Of a DNA stretch of 44,865 bases, positions 24,717-36,579 are shown piece after piece. Under the pieces are notes generated by a model. The model had not been told where the DNA came from and searched no databases. It saw only the letters and a list, made by a program, of their open reading frames with translations. This DNA is from UBA5704 sp036380715 (lineage in GTDB: Bacteria; Acidobacteriota; Thermoanaerobaculia; Multivoradales; UBA5704), in the NCBI GenBank assembly GCA_036380715.1, contig DASVEF010000207.1:1-44865 (forward strand), given 5' to 3'. Positions within the stretch are counted from its first letter, which is position 1. The number at the start of each line of letters is the position of its first letter. Made by a program: the position numbers and the translations under genes.

Positions 24717-25784
24717 ATGCCCGAGACTCCAGATTTTTCGAAGCTGACTCCCAGGGACCGCGAGATCCTGCGGGACGTGATTCTGACCTATATTCTGAAC
24801 GCGGAGCCGGTCAGCTCGCGTTCGGTGTCGAAGCACAGCCAGCTCGGTCTCTCCGCGGCGACCATCCGCAACGTCATGGCCGACCTGGAGGAATGGGGGT
24901 ACCTGATGCAGCCCCACACCTCCGCCGGCCGGGTGCCCACGCGGGCCGCCTACCACCTGTTCATCGAGTCGATGATGCAGGTGCGCAAGGTGCCGGCCAA
25001 GGAGCGCCGTTATGTCGAGGAGAACCTGCGCAACGCCGACTCCGACCAGCTCATGGGGACCGCCTCGCACCTGCTGTCGGAGCTGTCGCGGCAGGTCGGC
25101 ATCGTGGTGACGCCGCTGGTGGGCGAAACAGTGCTCAAAGCCGTGGACTTCGTCTCCCTGTCCGGCCGCAAGGTGCTCTGCGTGGTGGTGTCGGCGGCCG
25201 GCTTCGTGGACAACAAGCTGATCGAGACGGAGGAGGAGATCCCGCGCGAGGAGCTGGTGCGGATCTCCAACTACCTGACGGAGAATTTCGCCGGGCAGAC
25301 GCTACGCGAGATCCGCGACCGTCTCCTGAAGATGATGGCGGAGGAGCGGGCGCAGATGGACCGCATGCTCGCCCTGGCCATCACGCTGGCCCGCGAGGGG
25401 CTGGACCTCAATGGCGGCCAGGAGGTGCTGGTGGACGGCGCCTCGGTGCTGCTGGGCCAGCCCGAGCTCGCCGACATCCAGCGGGTGCGGCGGATGTTCG
25501 ACGCGTTCGCCGACAAGGCCCGGCTGGTGAAGATGCTCAACCGTTGTATCCAAGGGGGCGGCGTGCGCGTGCTGATCGGCGACGACAGCGAGCTGACGTC
25601 GGAGCTGGACTTCAGCCTGGTGGCCACCCCGTACGGCATCGGCGACCAGACGCTCGGCACGCTGGGCGTCTTCGGCCCGTCGCGCATGGAGTACGAGCGG
25701 ATGATCCCCCTGGTGCACTTCCTGGGGGAGACGCTGAGCCGGGCCCTGGCCGAGAGCTTCTCCGGCGGCTCCGAGAAGAAATGA
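24717..25784 (+). CDS. hrcA: Heat-inducible transcription repressor HrcA
   Basis: 355 aa. The N-terminal winged helix (RDREILRDVILTYILNAEP, GLSAATIRNVMADLE, HTSAGRVPT) binds CIRCE. The C-terminal GAF-like domain ends with IGDQTLGTLGVFGPSRMEY. HrcA is folded by GroEL and represses chaperone genes when GroEL is free. The ATG at 24717 is preferred because a longer start would lie inside the CIRCE. First gene of the chaperone operon. Confidence 0.96.
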   Translation: MPETPDFSKLTPRDREILRDVILTYILNAEPVSSRSVSKHSQLGLSAATIRNVMADLEEWGYLMQPHTSAGRVPTRAAYHLFIESMMQVRKVPAKERRYVEENLRNADSDQLMGTASHLLSELSRQVGIVVTPLVGETVLKAVDFVSLSGRKVLCVVVSAAGFVDNKLIETEEEIPREELVRISNYLTENFAGQTLREIRDRLLKMMAEERAQMDRMLALAITLAREGLDLNGGQEVLVDGASVLLGQPELADIQRVRRMFDAFADKARLVKMLNRCIQGGGVRVLIGDDSELTSELDFSLVATPYGIGDQTLGTLGVFGPSRMEYERMIPLVHFLGETLSRALAESFSGGSEKK

Positions 25785-25822
25785 CCGAGAGGATGTCTCG
25801 AAAGTGTGCGCCGCACCGCTGA

Positions 25823-25951
25823 GCCCTCACCCCCTAACCCCCTCTCCCGTCACCGGGAGAGGGGGAAAACCGAGAAGAGAGAAGGGGTTGGGCGGGGGCG
25901 CCCCTCTCCCGGTGACGGGAATGAGCCGGCCGAAGGCCGGGGAGGTGAGGG
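25823..25951. repeat. Paired GC-rich palindromic element, copy with altered right half
   Basis: Left half at 25823-25865 (CCCTCACCCCCTAACCC then CCCTCTCCCGTCACCGGGAGAGGG). The right half starts at 25899 (GCCCCTCTCCCGGTGACGGG), but instead of GAGGGGGCCAGGGGGTGAGG it carries a different hairpin (CCGGCC GAA GGCCGG) before GAGGTGAGGG. It fills most of the 252-nt hrcA-grpE gap. Confidence 0.85.
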
Positions 25952-26036
25952 TCCGCAACGGCGACTGTACGAGGACTTCTGAGATACCCTCCGAGATCCG
26001 TGCTGAATTCTTACGAGTGAGAGGCAGGTGACCGCG

Positions 26037-26684
26037 ATGGCAGACGAAAGGAATCGTACCGAGGACGCTCCGGAGGTGTCGCTCGATCTGGACGCGCAGA
26101 ACGAGGATCTGGAAGCCGCGATGCGCGAGGCGGTGGCGGCCGTCGAAGAGGTGGAGGGCGGACGGCAGGATCCGGCGCCGGCCGGCGCTCAGCCGGCGGC
26201 GGAGACCACCGAGGAGGAGACGGCCAAGCTGCGCCGGGAGATCGCCGATCTGCGCGACCGCTCGATGCGCACGCTGGCCGACTTCGACAACTTCCGCAAG
26301 CGGAGCGAGCGCGAGCGCCAGGAGACCAAGAAGTACGCGCTGGTCGAGCCGATCCGCGACTTCCTGGAGATCATGGACAATCTGGAGCTGGCGCTCGCGG
26401 CGGCCGGGGGCTCGTCGGACGACCTGAAGCGAGGCGTGGAGATGATCCACCGCCAGATGCAGGAGCTGCTGCGCCGCCAGGGAGTGCGCGAGGTCAGCGC
26501 GCTCGGCCAGCCGTTCGATCCGGCGTTGCACGAGGCGGTCTCGCGGGAGGAGGATCCTTCCGTCCAGGCGCCCACGGTCACCGGGGAGATGCGGCGCGGC
26601 TACATGATCCACGACCGGCTGCTCCGCCCGGCGATGGTCAAGGTGTCCGTCCCGGCCGAGGCGCCCAAGCCGGCCGGGGAGTGA
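26037..26684 (+). CDS. grpE: Nucleotide exchange factor GrpE
   Basis: 215 aa. The acidic N-terminal tail (about residues 1-60) is followed by a long coiled coil and the conserved LADFDNFRKRSERERQE and ALVEPIRDFLEIMDNLE. The C-terminal beta domain (QPFDPALHEAVSREED) contacts DnaK. GrpE releases ADP from DnaK. It lies between hrcA and dnaK. Confidence 0.96.
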   Translation: MADERNRTEDAPEVSLDLDAQNEDLEAAMREAVAAVEEVEGGRQDPAPAGAQPAAETTEEETAKLRREIADLRDRSMRTLADFDNFRKRSERERQETKKYALVEPIRDFLEIMDNLELALAAAGGSSDDLKRGVEMIHRQMQELLRRQGVREVSALGQPFDPALHEAVSREEDPSVQAPTVTGEMRRGYMIHDRLLRPAMVKVSVPAEAPKPAGE

Positions 26685-26724
26685 TCCCCCGCAAGCCCTG
26701 ACCGGGGCGCAGCGCAAAAGCACG

Positions 26725-26730
26725 TACAAT
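26725..26730 (+). promoter_or_regulatory. Possible -10 upstream of dnaK
   Basis: TACAAT, 5 of 6 to the -10 consensus, in the 98-nt grpE-dnaK gap. No well-spaced -35 is present, so an internal dnaK promoter is only possible. Confidence 0.3.
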
Positions 26731-26782
26731 AGGCGCGCACCACCCTGCGGCTTGGTTGTATCCGGACCATGAGGCGAACGGC

Positions 26783-28612
<1,830 letters not shown>

Positions 28613-28620
28613 ACGAAGAG

Positions 28621-29742
28621 ATGGCGAAACGCGATTACTACGAGGTGCTGGGCGTCGGCAAGACCGTGGCCGCGCAGGAGATCAAGTCGGCGTACCGCAA
28701 GCTCGCGCAGAAATACCACCCGGACCGCAATCCGGGGGACCAGGAGGCGGAGGAGCGCTTCAAGGAGGCGGCCGAGGCGTACGCCGTGCTCTCGGACGCC
28801 GACAAGCGGGCGCGCTACGACCGCTTCGGCCACCAGGGGGTGAGCGGCGTGGGAGCCGGCGGGTTCGATCCGACGATCTTCGCCGATTTTTCGGACATCC
28901 TGGGCGACTTCTTCGGCTTCGGGTTCGGCGGCGCCGCCGGCCGGCGGGGCGGCCCCGGGGGGATGACCCGCGGCGCGGACCTGCGCTACGACCTCACCCT
29001 GTCTTTTGAAGAGGCAGCCTTCGGCACGGACACGACGCTACGCATCCCGCGGCTGGAGGCCTGCGGCAAGTGTTCGGGCTCGGGCAGCGCCGGCGGCTCG
29101 GCCCCGACCGTCTGCTCGGCCTGCGGCGGGCGCGGCCAGGTGCGCTTTACGCAAGGGTTCTTCACGGTCGCCCGTACCTGCCCGCAGTGCCGCGGCGAGG
29201 GCCGGGTGATCACCGATCCCTGCCCGGAGTGCAAGGGCGAGGGCCGGGTCGAGAAGGAGCGCTCGATCTCGGTCAAGATCCCCGCCGGGGTGGACACCGG
29301 CTCCCGGCTGCGCCTGTCCAGCGAAGGGGAGCACGGCCGCAACGGCGGCCCCGCGGGCGATCTCTACGTAGTCCTGCAGGTGAGGCCGCACGCGCGCTTC
29401 CGTCGCGACGGCGCGACCGTGCTCAGCCGGGTCTCGATCACCTTCCCGCAGGCGGTGCTGGGAGCCAGCCTCGAGGTCGAGACGCTGCGCGGCAAGGCGC
29501 CGCTGGAGATCCCGGCAGGGACCCAGCACGGCCGCGACTTCCGCCTGCGCGGCCAGGGGATCGACCGGCTGGACGGCAGCGGCCGGGGCGACCACGTCGT
29601 CACCGTCCAGGTCGAGGTGCCCAATCCGCGCGACCTCTCCGACGAAGAGGTTCAGCTCCTGCGCCGCCTCGCCGAGCTCGGCGGCCAGCCGGTCAAGGAG
29701 GAGCGGCGGGTGCTGGACAAGGTGAAGAATCTGTTCGGATGA
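28621..29742 (+). CDS. dnaJ: Chaperone DnaJ (Hsp40)
   Basis: 373 aa type I J-protein. J domain at 1-70 with HPD (YHPDRN), a Gly/Phe-rich linker (DFFGFGFGGAAG), then four zinc-finger motifs CGKCSGSG, CSACGGRG, CPQCRGEG and CPECKGEG, and the C-terminal substrate-binding domain. It stimulates DnaK ATPase. The ATG at 28621 (MAKRDYYEVLG) is 8 nt after the dnaK stop. Confidence 0.96.
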   Translation: MAKRDYYEVLGVGKTVAAQEIKSAYRKLAQKYHPDRNPGDQEAEERFKEAAEAYAVLSDADKRARYDRFGHQGVSGVGAGGFDPTIFADFSDILGDFFGFGFGGAAGRRGGPGGMTRGADLRYDLTLSFEEAAFGTDTTLRIPRLEACGKCSGSGSAGGSAPTVCSACGGRGQVRFTQGFFTVARTCPQCRGEGRVITDPCPECKGEGRVEKERSISVKIPAGVDTGSRLRLSSEGEHGRNGGPAGDLYVVLQVRPHARFRRDGATVLSRVSITFPQAVLGASLEVETLRGKAPLEIPAGTQHGRDFRLRGQGIDRLDGSGRGDHVVTVQVEVPNPRDLSDEEVQLLRRLAELGGQPVKEERRVLDKVKNLFG

Positions 29743-29760
29743 GGACCGTCCGCGGCCGAG

Positions 29761-29883
29761 CCCTCACCCCCGTCCCCTCTCCCGTCACCGGGAGAGGGGC
29801 GCCCCCTCCCGCCCAAGGCAAAAAAGATCCTGCTGCGTTTCCCCCTCTCCCGGTGACGGGAGAGGGGGCCAGGGGGTGAGGGC
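29761..29883. repeat. Paired GC-rich palindromic element between dnaJ and prmA
   Basis: Left half 29761-29799 (CCCTCACCCCC, then CCTCTCCCGTCACCGGGAGAGG) and right half 29841-29883 (CCCCCTCTCCCGGTGACGGG, then GGGGCCAGGGGGTGAGGG) face each other. The whole can fold into a large hairpin. The prmA ATG is only 2 nt beyond its end, so the element sits where the prmA ribosome-binding site should be. Confidence 0.9.
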
Positions 29884-29885
29884 CC

Positions 29886-30725
29886 ATGCCCTACCTCCGC
29901 CGCATCTACCTCGTCCCCCCCGACCTCGAGGACGCCTTTTCCGCCGACCTCTGGATGGAGGGGACGCTCGGGGTGCGCTCCGATGCCACGCCGGACGGCC
30001 GGGTGCGCCTGGAGGCCTGGTTTCCGGAGGGGGCGCCGCCGTGGGACGGGGACGACTGGCCGTCGCGCGGAGCAGTGGTCGTGGGCGAGGAGGAGCAGCC
30101 GGACACCGACTGGCTCGCCGAATACCGCGAGCGCGCCCGGCCGTTCCCGGTTGGCCGTACCCTGTTCGTCGATCCCCGGGAGCCGGACGAGCCCGCCGTG
30201 GAGATTCCGGAGGGACGGCGCCTCCTGCGCCTGCCCGCCCGCGCGGCTTTCGGCACCGGCAGCCACGAGTCCACGAGCCTCGCCTTCGAGCTGATCGAAG
30301 ACCTGAATCTTCAGGGCAAGCGGGTGCTCGATGTGGGCACCGGCACCGGCGTCCTCTCCTTCGCGGCCCTGCTGGCCGGCGCCAGCGCCGCCGTGGGCTT
30401 CGACCTCGATCCCGCCTCGCCGTTCCACGCGCGGGACAACAGCAGCCTGAACGGCCTCTTTCCCCGGCTCTTCGCCGGCCGCGTGGCCGCGGTCCGCGAG
30501 GCCCCGCTCTTCGACCTTGCCCTGGTCAACGTCGTGCCCGAGCAGATCCTCCCCGAGATGCCGGGCATCGTGCGCCGCCTCCGGCCGGAGGGGGAGCTGA
30601 TCCTCTCCGGCATCCTCGCGGAGCGTGGGCGGCAGGTGCTCGACCGCATGCGAGGTCTGGGCTTCGCCGAGGCCGGCCGCCGCGAGGCCGGCGACTGGGT
30701 CGCCTTCCGGGTCGCGCGGGCATGA
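29886..30725 (+). CDS. prmA: Ribosomal protein L11 methyltransferase PrmA
   Basis: 279 aa SAM-dependent methyltransferase. LPARAAFGTGSHESTSLA is the PrmA signature upstream of motif I (VLDVGTGTGVLSFAA); motif IV appears as LALVNVVPEQIL, where NI/NV is typical. It trimethylates L11. Its stop overlaps the rsmE start (ATGA). prmA-rsmE after dnaJ is a common order. Confidence 0.92.
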   Translation: MPYLRRIYLVPPDLEDAFSADLWMEGTLGVRSDATPDGRVRLEAWFPEGAPPWDGDDWPSRGAVVVGEEEQPDTDWLAEYRERARPFPVGRTLFVDPREPDEPAVEIPEGRRLLRLPARAAFGTGSHESTSLAFELIEDLNLQGKRVLDVGTGTGVLSFAALLAGASAAVGFDLDPASPFHARDNSSLNGLFPRLFAGRVAAVREAPLFDLALVNVVPEQILPEMPGIVRRLRPEGELILSGILAERGRQVLDRMRGLGFAEAGRREAGDWVAFRVARA

Positions 30726-31420
30726 GCCAGATCACCCTGCTGACCGGTCCGGAGGGCTTCAGAGGGAACGAGCTGCGGGTCGAAGGGGAGCCCTACAAGC
30801 ACCTCTTCCGCGCGCGCCGCCTGGGAGTGGGAGACCGTCTCCGGGTGGTGGACGGCCAGGGGCGGGCGCGCTGGGCTGAGGTGGCGAAGGTCGACCGCGC
30901 CTCGGCGACGCTCGCCCTGGGGGAGCCGGCCCCGGCCGGGGAGCCCGCCTGCCGCCTCGAGCTGCTGATGCCGACCTGCCGCCTCGAGCGGGCTTCCTGG
31001 GTGGCCGAGAAGGCGACCGAGCTGGGAGTCTCGGCGATCCGTTTCCTCAACACCGAGCGGGCGCCGCGCCACTTCGGCGAGGGCGCTCTCGGGCGGCTCC
31101 GCAGGGTGACGGCCGCGGCGCTCGAACAGTGCCACGGCTCCCGCCTGCCCGAGATCACGGGCCCTCACGAATGGGAGGAGCTCGCCTCCCTCTCCGCCCG
31201 CGCCGAGAGCCGCTGGTTCCTGGACACCCAGGAGGCGGTCGCCGATTGGGGACCTCTGGGTAAGACAGGCGCCCTGCTGATCGGTCCCGAGGGCGGGTGG
31301 TCGCCCGGGGAGCGCCGGCAGCTCCTCGATGCCGGCTGGCGTCCGATCGGCCTCGGGCCGCGAATCCTCCGTCTGGAGACGGCGGCGGTGGTGGGGGCGG
31401 CCATGCTGCTTTTGCGATAA
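30722..31420 (+). CDS. rsmE: 16S rRNA m3U1498 methyltransferase RsmE
   Basis: 232 aa SPOUT methyltransferase. The N-terminal PUA-like part includes HLFRARRLGVGDRLRVVDG. The knotted C-terminal domain has LIGPEGGWSPGE and LGPRILRLETAA, the SAM-binding trefoil-knot motifs. It methylates U1498 of 16S rRNA in the assembled 30S subunit. ATG overlaps the prmA stop. Confidence 0.95.
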   Translation: MSQITLLTGPEGFRGNELRVEGEPYKHLFRARRLGVGDRLRVVDGQGRARWAEVAKVDRASATLALGEPAPAGEPACRLELLMPTCRLERASWVAEKATELGVSAIRFLNTERAPRHFGEGALGRLRRVTAAALEQCHGSRLPEITGPHEWEELASLSARAESRWFLDTQEAVADWGPLGKTGALLIGPEGGWSPGERRQLLDAGWRPIGLGPRILRLETAAVVGAAMLLLR

Positions 31421-31434
31421 TAGAGACCGCCAAA

Positions 31435-31463
31435 TTGACCGCCCGGCCGGTTCGGGCTAGCAT
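31435..31463 (+). promoter_or_regulatory. Sigma70 promoter of ilvE-pilT
   Basis: TTGACC (31435-31440), 17-nt spacer, TAGCAT (31458-31463), about 34 nt before the ilvE GTG. Confidence 0.75.
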
Positions 31464-31496
31464 CCTTGCAAACTTCGGCTGCGAAGGGAGGCCCTG

Positions 31497-32479
31497 GTGT
31501 CCGAATTCTTCGCCGGTATCCACTGGATCTGGATGAACGGCGGGCTCGTGGAGTTCGAGAAGGCGACGGTGCACGTGCTCAGCCACGCCGTGCACTACGG
31601 CTCCGGCGCGTTCGAGGGCATCCGCTGCTACGACACGCCGGAGGGTCCGGCGGTCTTCCGCCTGCGCGAGCACATGCGGCGGCTGGAGAAGACCTGCAAG
31701 ATCTACCGTATGCCGCTGCGCTTCTCCCGGGCGGAGCTGACGGAGGCGGTGCTAGAGACGATCCGCGCCAACGACCTGGGGGCCTGCTATATCCGCCCGC
31801 TGGTCTACCGCGGCTTCGGCCCCTTGGGGGTCGATCCCCTGCGCTCGCCCGTGGACGTCGCGGTCGCCGCCTGGCGGTGGGGGAAGTACCTGGGCGAGGA
31901 GGCGGAGAAGGGGGTCGACGTCTGCGTCTCCTCCTGGCGGCGCGTGGCGCCCGACGCCCTGCCCGCCGAGGCCAAGGCCACCGGGAACTACCTCAACGCG
32001 CAGCTCGTGAAGATGGAGGCGGTGATCAACGGCTACGCCGAGGGGATCGCGCTCGACGAGGCCGGGTATGTGAGCGAGGGCTCGGGACAGAACCTGTTCC
32101 TCGTCCAGGACGGGGTGATGGTGACGCCGCCCTCCACCGCCTCGCTGCTGCCCGGGATCACCCGCGACACGGTCATGACCCTGGCCCGCGACCTCGGCAT
32201 CCCGGTGCGCGAGCAGGCGGTCACCCGCGGCATGCTCTACATGTGCGACGAGGCGTTCCTCTGCGGCACGGCGGTCGAGGTCACCCCTTTGCGCTCGATC
32301 GACAAGTATCCCGTCGGGGACGCGTGCCCGGGCGAGGTCACGCGCCGCATCCAGACCGCGTTCCATGAAGCCGTGACGGGTGCGGGGGGAGACCGGCACG
32401 GCTGGCTGACCCCGGTCGCTCCGGCCCGCGATGCGGAGACCGCGGCCGTTTCCTCCAAGTCCCTCCAGGAGTCACCGAG

Positions 32480-32483
<4 letters not shown>
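31497..32483 (+). CDS. ilvE: Branched-chain amino-acid aminotransferase
   Basis: 328 aa class IV PLP aminotransferase. HAVHYGSGAFEGIRCYDTP and YIRPLVYRGFGPLGVDP are typical; the PLP lysine is in AEAKATGNYLNAQL, and VSEGSGQNLF and TASLLPGITRDTV bind the cofactor phosphate. It makes Leu, Ile and Val from keto acids. GTG start with GGGAGG 6 nt upstream. The last 25 residues are a variable tail. The stop overlaps the pilT start (ATGA). Confidence 0.95.
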
Positions 32484-33643
<1,160 letters not shown>

Positions 33644-33644
33644 A

Positions 33645-33686
33645 CCCTCACCCCCCGGCCCCCTCTCCCGCGAGCGGGAGAGGGGG
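33645..33686. repeat. GC-rich palindromic element, left-type half copy, before the DUF262-HipA pair
   Basis: CCCTCACCCCCCGGCCCCCTCTCCCGC then GCGGGAGAGGGGG. It sits directly between the pilT stop and the promoter of the DUF262 gene, marking the boundary between housekeeping and accessory DNA. Confidence 0.85.
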
Positions 33687-33687
33687 A

Positions 33688-33696
33688 TGTTACGCT
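33688..33696 (+). promoter_or_regulatory. Extended -10 seven nt before the DUF262 start
   Basis: TGTTACGCT: an extended -10 (TGn-TACGCT) with 7 nt (ACGGACC) before the ATG. No Shine-Dalgarno site is present, so a leaderless transcript is likely. Confidence 0.45.
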
Positions 33697-33703
33697 ACGG
33701 ACC

Positions 33704-35338
33704 ATGAAGCCTGGCAGACCTAAGGCGAGCCTCAGGCTAGCGGCCGAAACCCAGACAGTAGAGGATTTGGTCGCCCAGGTCTCAGGTGGCGTAGTCCGGG
33801 TGCCCGTTTTCCAACGCGGGTTGAAGTGGAAAACGGATGATGTCGTCGCCCTGTTCGACAGCATCTACCGCGGGTACCCGATCGGCTCGATCCTGTTACG
33901 GAAAGGGCAAGCCGAGGCCGCCCGAATTCAGGTGGGGCCGCTCTCGATCGATGCTCCGGAGCTAGATGCCGCCCTGTGGGTTGTCGATGGGCAACAGCGC
34001 CTCACCGCTCTCACAGCGGGACTCTTGCGTCCGGCTCCGGTCCCGACGACCCCCGAGGACCCATGGGTGGTCTATTTCGACGCCGCGAGTCACGCCTTCC
34101 ACGCGCCCCCGCGGGACGGCACCCTTCCGTCCACCTGGGTTCCCGTTGCACAGCTCCTCGACGCATCAGCCCTCAGCGAGTGGGTATTCCAGTGGCGGCA
34201 CGCGAGCGATTCCGCCCTTCGAGCGGATGTCTTTCAGGCTGGGAGGCGGATCCGGGAGTACCGGATTCCGCTGTATGTGGTGGAGACGGATGACGAGGAG
34301 AAGCTGCGACAAATCTTCTACCGCATCAACAACTTCGGCAAGAGCCTCCAATGGAAGGATGTCCATGATGCGTTGTTCGGACATCGAGAGGGGCATCTGT
34401 CGACTCTCCGAGAGCTGGCCGAGGATCTCCAAAGGCTTGGTATGGGGAGGCCCGAAGAGGACCAGTTGCTGTCCTGTCTACTCGCGTTCAAGGGCTTGGA
34501 CGTCACTCGTACGATCGACGAGCACTACCGCACGGATGCGGAGGTGCTCGCCGGGGCCGTCCAAGAGGCGCTGCCCGCGATCCGTCGAGTGCTGTCCTTC
34601 CTCAAGCTCCATGCGGAGATCCCCCATCTGCGGCTGCTGCCCCGGTCGATCCCGCTCGTGGTGCTGACGCGGTTCTTCGCGCTGTATCCGGAGCCAAAGG
34701 CACGGTCTCTGGCCTTGCTCGCGCGTTGGACGTGGCGCCTGCTGCTGGGTGCGGGCTCCTATGCTGAGCGAACGCTCCTGAGGCATGGCGTCACCGCAAT
34801 CCAGGGAAGGGACGAGGAGGAGAGCGTTCAATCGCTTCTGTCCCTCGTTCCGAAGGAGCGCCGCGATCCATATTTCCTCCCTCGACGGTTCGATGCCCGG
34901 GCGGCGGACAGCCGGATCGCCCTTCTCGGCATGGCATCGCTGGGTCCCCTCGACCTGAAGGACGGGAGACCGATCGATATAGCCGAGCTCATCGAGCAAC
35001 AGGGTGTGGCCGCGTTCCGCCGGATTTTTCCGGGCGAGGACGGGCTCAGCCGGGGGCCAGCGAATCGCCTGCTGCTGGCCGGGTCCGGGGCCGCGCGGAA
35101 TGACCTCGCCGAGCTTGCCCTCTCACACGGTCGGGAGTCCCCCGTGCTCCTCTCCCATGCCATTTCGTCCTGGGCCGCGGACGCTCTGCTGGCCGGGGAT
35201 ATCGAGGCCTTCTTGCAGGAGCGGAGTGCGGCCGTCGAAGACGCCGTGGACCGTCTTGGAGAACGGCTTGCCGCCTGGTCGAGGAACGATCGACCCTCCA
35301 TCCGCTATCTGCTGGATCAGGCGGAGCTGGAAGCTTGA
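33704..35338 (+). CDS. DUF262 (GmrSD-N-like) protein
   Basis: 544 aa. The DUF262 ParB/sulfiredoxin-like fold is clear: VRVPVFQRGLKW (32-43), GYPIGSILL, VVDGQQRLTAL (93-103) and FYRINNFGKSLQWKDVHDAL. The DGQQR motif is the presumed nucleotide-binding or hydrolysing centre, as in GmrS-type restriction proteins. The remaining C-terminal 300 residues are mostly helical; I see no HNH (DUF1524) motif. It looks less GC-rich and uses more A/T-ending codons than its neighbours, a sign of transfer. Its TGA overlaps the TTG of a HipA kinase gene, so the two are expressed together. Confidence 0.88.
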   Translation: MKPGRPKASLRLAAETQTVEDLVAQVSGGVVRVPVFQRGLKWKTDDVVALFDSIYRGYPIGSILLRKGQAEAARIQVGPLSIDAPELDAALWVVDGQQRLTALTAGLLRPAPVPTTPEDPWVVYFDAASHAFHAPPRDGTLPSTWVPVAQLLDASALSEWVFQWRHASDSALRADVFQAGRRIREYRIPLYVVETDDEEKLRQIFYRINNFGKSLQWKDVHDALFGHREGHLSTLRELAEDLQRLGMGRPEEDQLLSCLLAFKGLDVTRTIDEHYRTDAEVLAGAVQEALPAIRRVLSFLKLHAEIPHLRLLPRSIPLVVLTRFFALYPEPKARSLALLARWTWRLLLGAGSYAERTLLRHGVTAIQGRDEEESVQSLLSLVPKERRDPYFLPRRFDARAADSRIALLGMASLGPLDLKDGRPIDIAELIEQQGVAAFRRIFPGEDGLSRGPANRLLLAGSGAARNDLAELALSHGRESPVLLSHAISSWAADALLAGDIEAFLQERSAAVEDAVDRLGERLAAWSRNDRPSIRYLLDQAELEA

Positions 35339-36570
35339 GAAGGTCCCTGGACGTCTTTCTGGGAGACATCCTGGTGGGGCGCCTCTCCGAGGACGGAGAA
35401 GGGCGTGTCTCTTTCCGCATCTCCGAAGATTACCGGCGTCTGCCATGGAGACCCGTCCTCAGTCAGTCGTTCGAAGACAACCTGTTCAAGGTCTATAAAG
35501 GGCGGCGGCGAGAAGAGCTGCCGGCGTTTTTCGCAAACCTCGCTCCGGAGGGCCCCCTGCGGGAGCTGATCGAAAAGAGCCTTCAAATCGCACCAGGCGA
35601 TCAGATGGCGCTCCTGGAATCTGTCGGAGGGGACCTGCCCGGAGCGGTGGAGCTGCGCCCCAGCGTCGGCGAGCCGGACGATGCCAACGGGAACGGCTTC
35701 GATGAGGATCAAGCCCCTCCTGATGCGTCCGACGAGAGCGAACTCCTTCGGTTTTCTCTAGCCGGCGTCCAACTCAAATTCTCGGTGCTCCGCGAAGGCG
35801 ACAAGCTGATCCTGCCGGTCAAGGAGAAACTTGGAGAGTGGATCGTCAAGTTCGACTCTCCGCGCTTCTCTTACTTGGTGGAAAACGAGCTGGCGATGCT
35901 CGAATGGGCTCGTGCGGCGGGATTCGAAGTTCCGGAGTGCCACTTGCAATCAGTCGCCACCCTGTCGCCACCGCTCCGTCGTTATGCCGATCGGGAAGAG
36001 CGCGTGCTGGTTATCCGCCGGTATGACCGCGAAGGCGACCGGCGTATCCATCAGGAGGATTTTGCCCAGGTTATCGGACTGCCACCAAGGTTGAAGTACG
36101 ACCAGATCACCTACGAGAAGCTGGGGAAGCTGGTGAAGGCGATTGTTGGCCCCGAAGCCTATTTCGAATTCGTCCGTCGCTTGGTGTTCGTCGTTGCCTC
36201 CGGTAACTCCGATGCCCACCTGAAGAACTGGTCTCTTCTCTATCCAGATGGAGTCGAGGCCAGATTGGCACCGCTCTACGATCAGGTCTGCACCATCGTC
36301 TGGCCCGAGGTTTCGCCTGAGCTCTCCTTGAAGCTCGCCGGGCTGAAAGGCTTGAGGCAGGTGGACGAGCGCTCGTTCAGGCGCCTTGCTGAGTCAACGG
36401 GGAGTGATTCAGCCCAGACCCTCGCCGTCCTGCACGAATGCCTAGAGAGGATCGCGCGAGCATGGCACGATTCGGTCGCTCCGGAAATCATGCCGGCAGA
36501 TCACGCGGCTGTGCTCCGCGAGTACTGGGCCGGCGTGCCTCTTCTGAGGCGGCACTTCAAACCGGGATGA
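35335..36570 (+). CDS. HipA-family serine/threonine kinase without HipB
   Basis: 411 aa. The N-terminal Couple_hipA part includes LPAFFANLAPEGPLRELI. Then come SLAGVQLKFSV, where Ser141 corresponds to the autophosphorylated P-loop Ser of HipA, ATP lysine in WIVKFDS (Lys172), the catalytic loop GNSDAHLKNWS (Asp293, Asn298) and metal Asp316 in LAPLYDQ. All kinase residues are present. HipA toxins phosphorylate aminoacyl-tRNA synthetases, typically GltX; the HipB antitoxin is normally encoded just upstream. Here the upstream gene is DUF262 instead, coupled by a TTGA overlap. Base composition matches its partner. Confidence 0.9.
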   Translation: MRRSLDVFLGDILVGRLSEDGEGRVSFRISEDYRRLPWRPVLSQSFEDNLFKVYKGRRREELPAFFANLAPEGPLRELIEKSLQIAPGDQMALLESVGGDLPGAVELRPSVGEPDDANGNGFDEDQAPPDASDESELLRFSLAGVQLKFSVLREGDKLILPVKEKLGEWIVKFDSPRFSYLVENELAMLEWARAAGFEVPECHLQSVATLSPPLRRYADREERVLVIRRYDREGDRRIHQEDFAQVIGLPPRLKYDQITYEKLGKLVKAIVGPEAYFEFVRRLVFVVASGNSDAHLKNWSLLYPDGVEARLAPLYDQVCTIVWPEVSPELSLKLAGLKGLRQVDERSFRRLAESTGSDSAQTLAVLHECLERIARAWHDSVAPEIMPADHAAVLREYWAGVPLLRRHFKPG

Positions 36571-36579
36571 TTGAGCGCT

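Noticed and set aside
33645..33703. HipB-type HTH antitoxin upstream of the HipA pair
   Set aside because: Only a palindromic element and a promoter fit between pilT and the DUF262 gene; no HTH seen at the DUF262 N-terminus.
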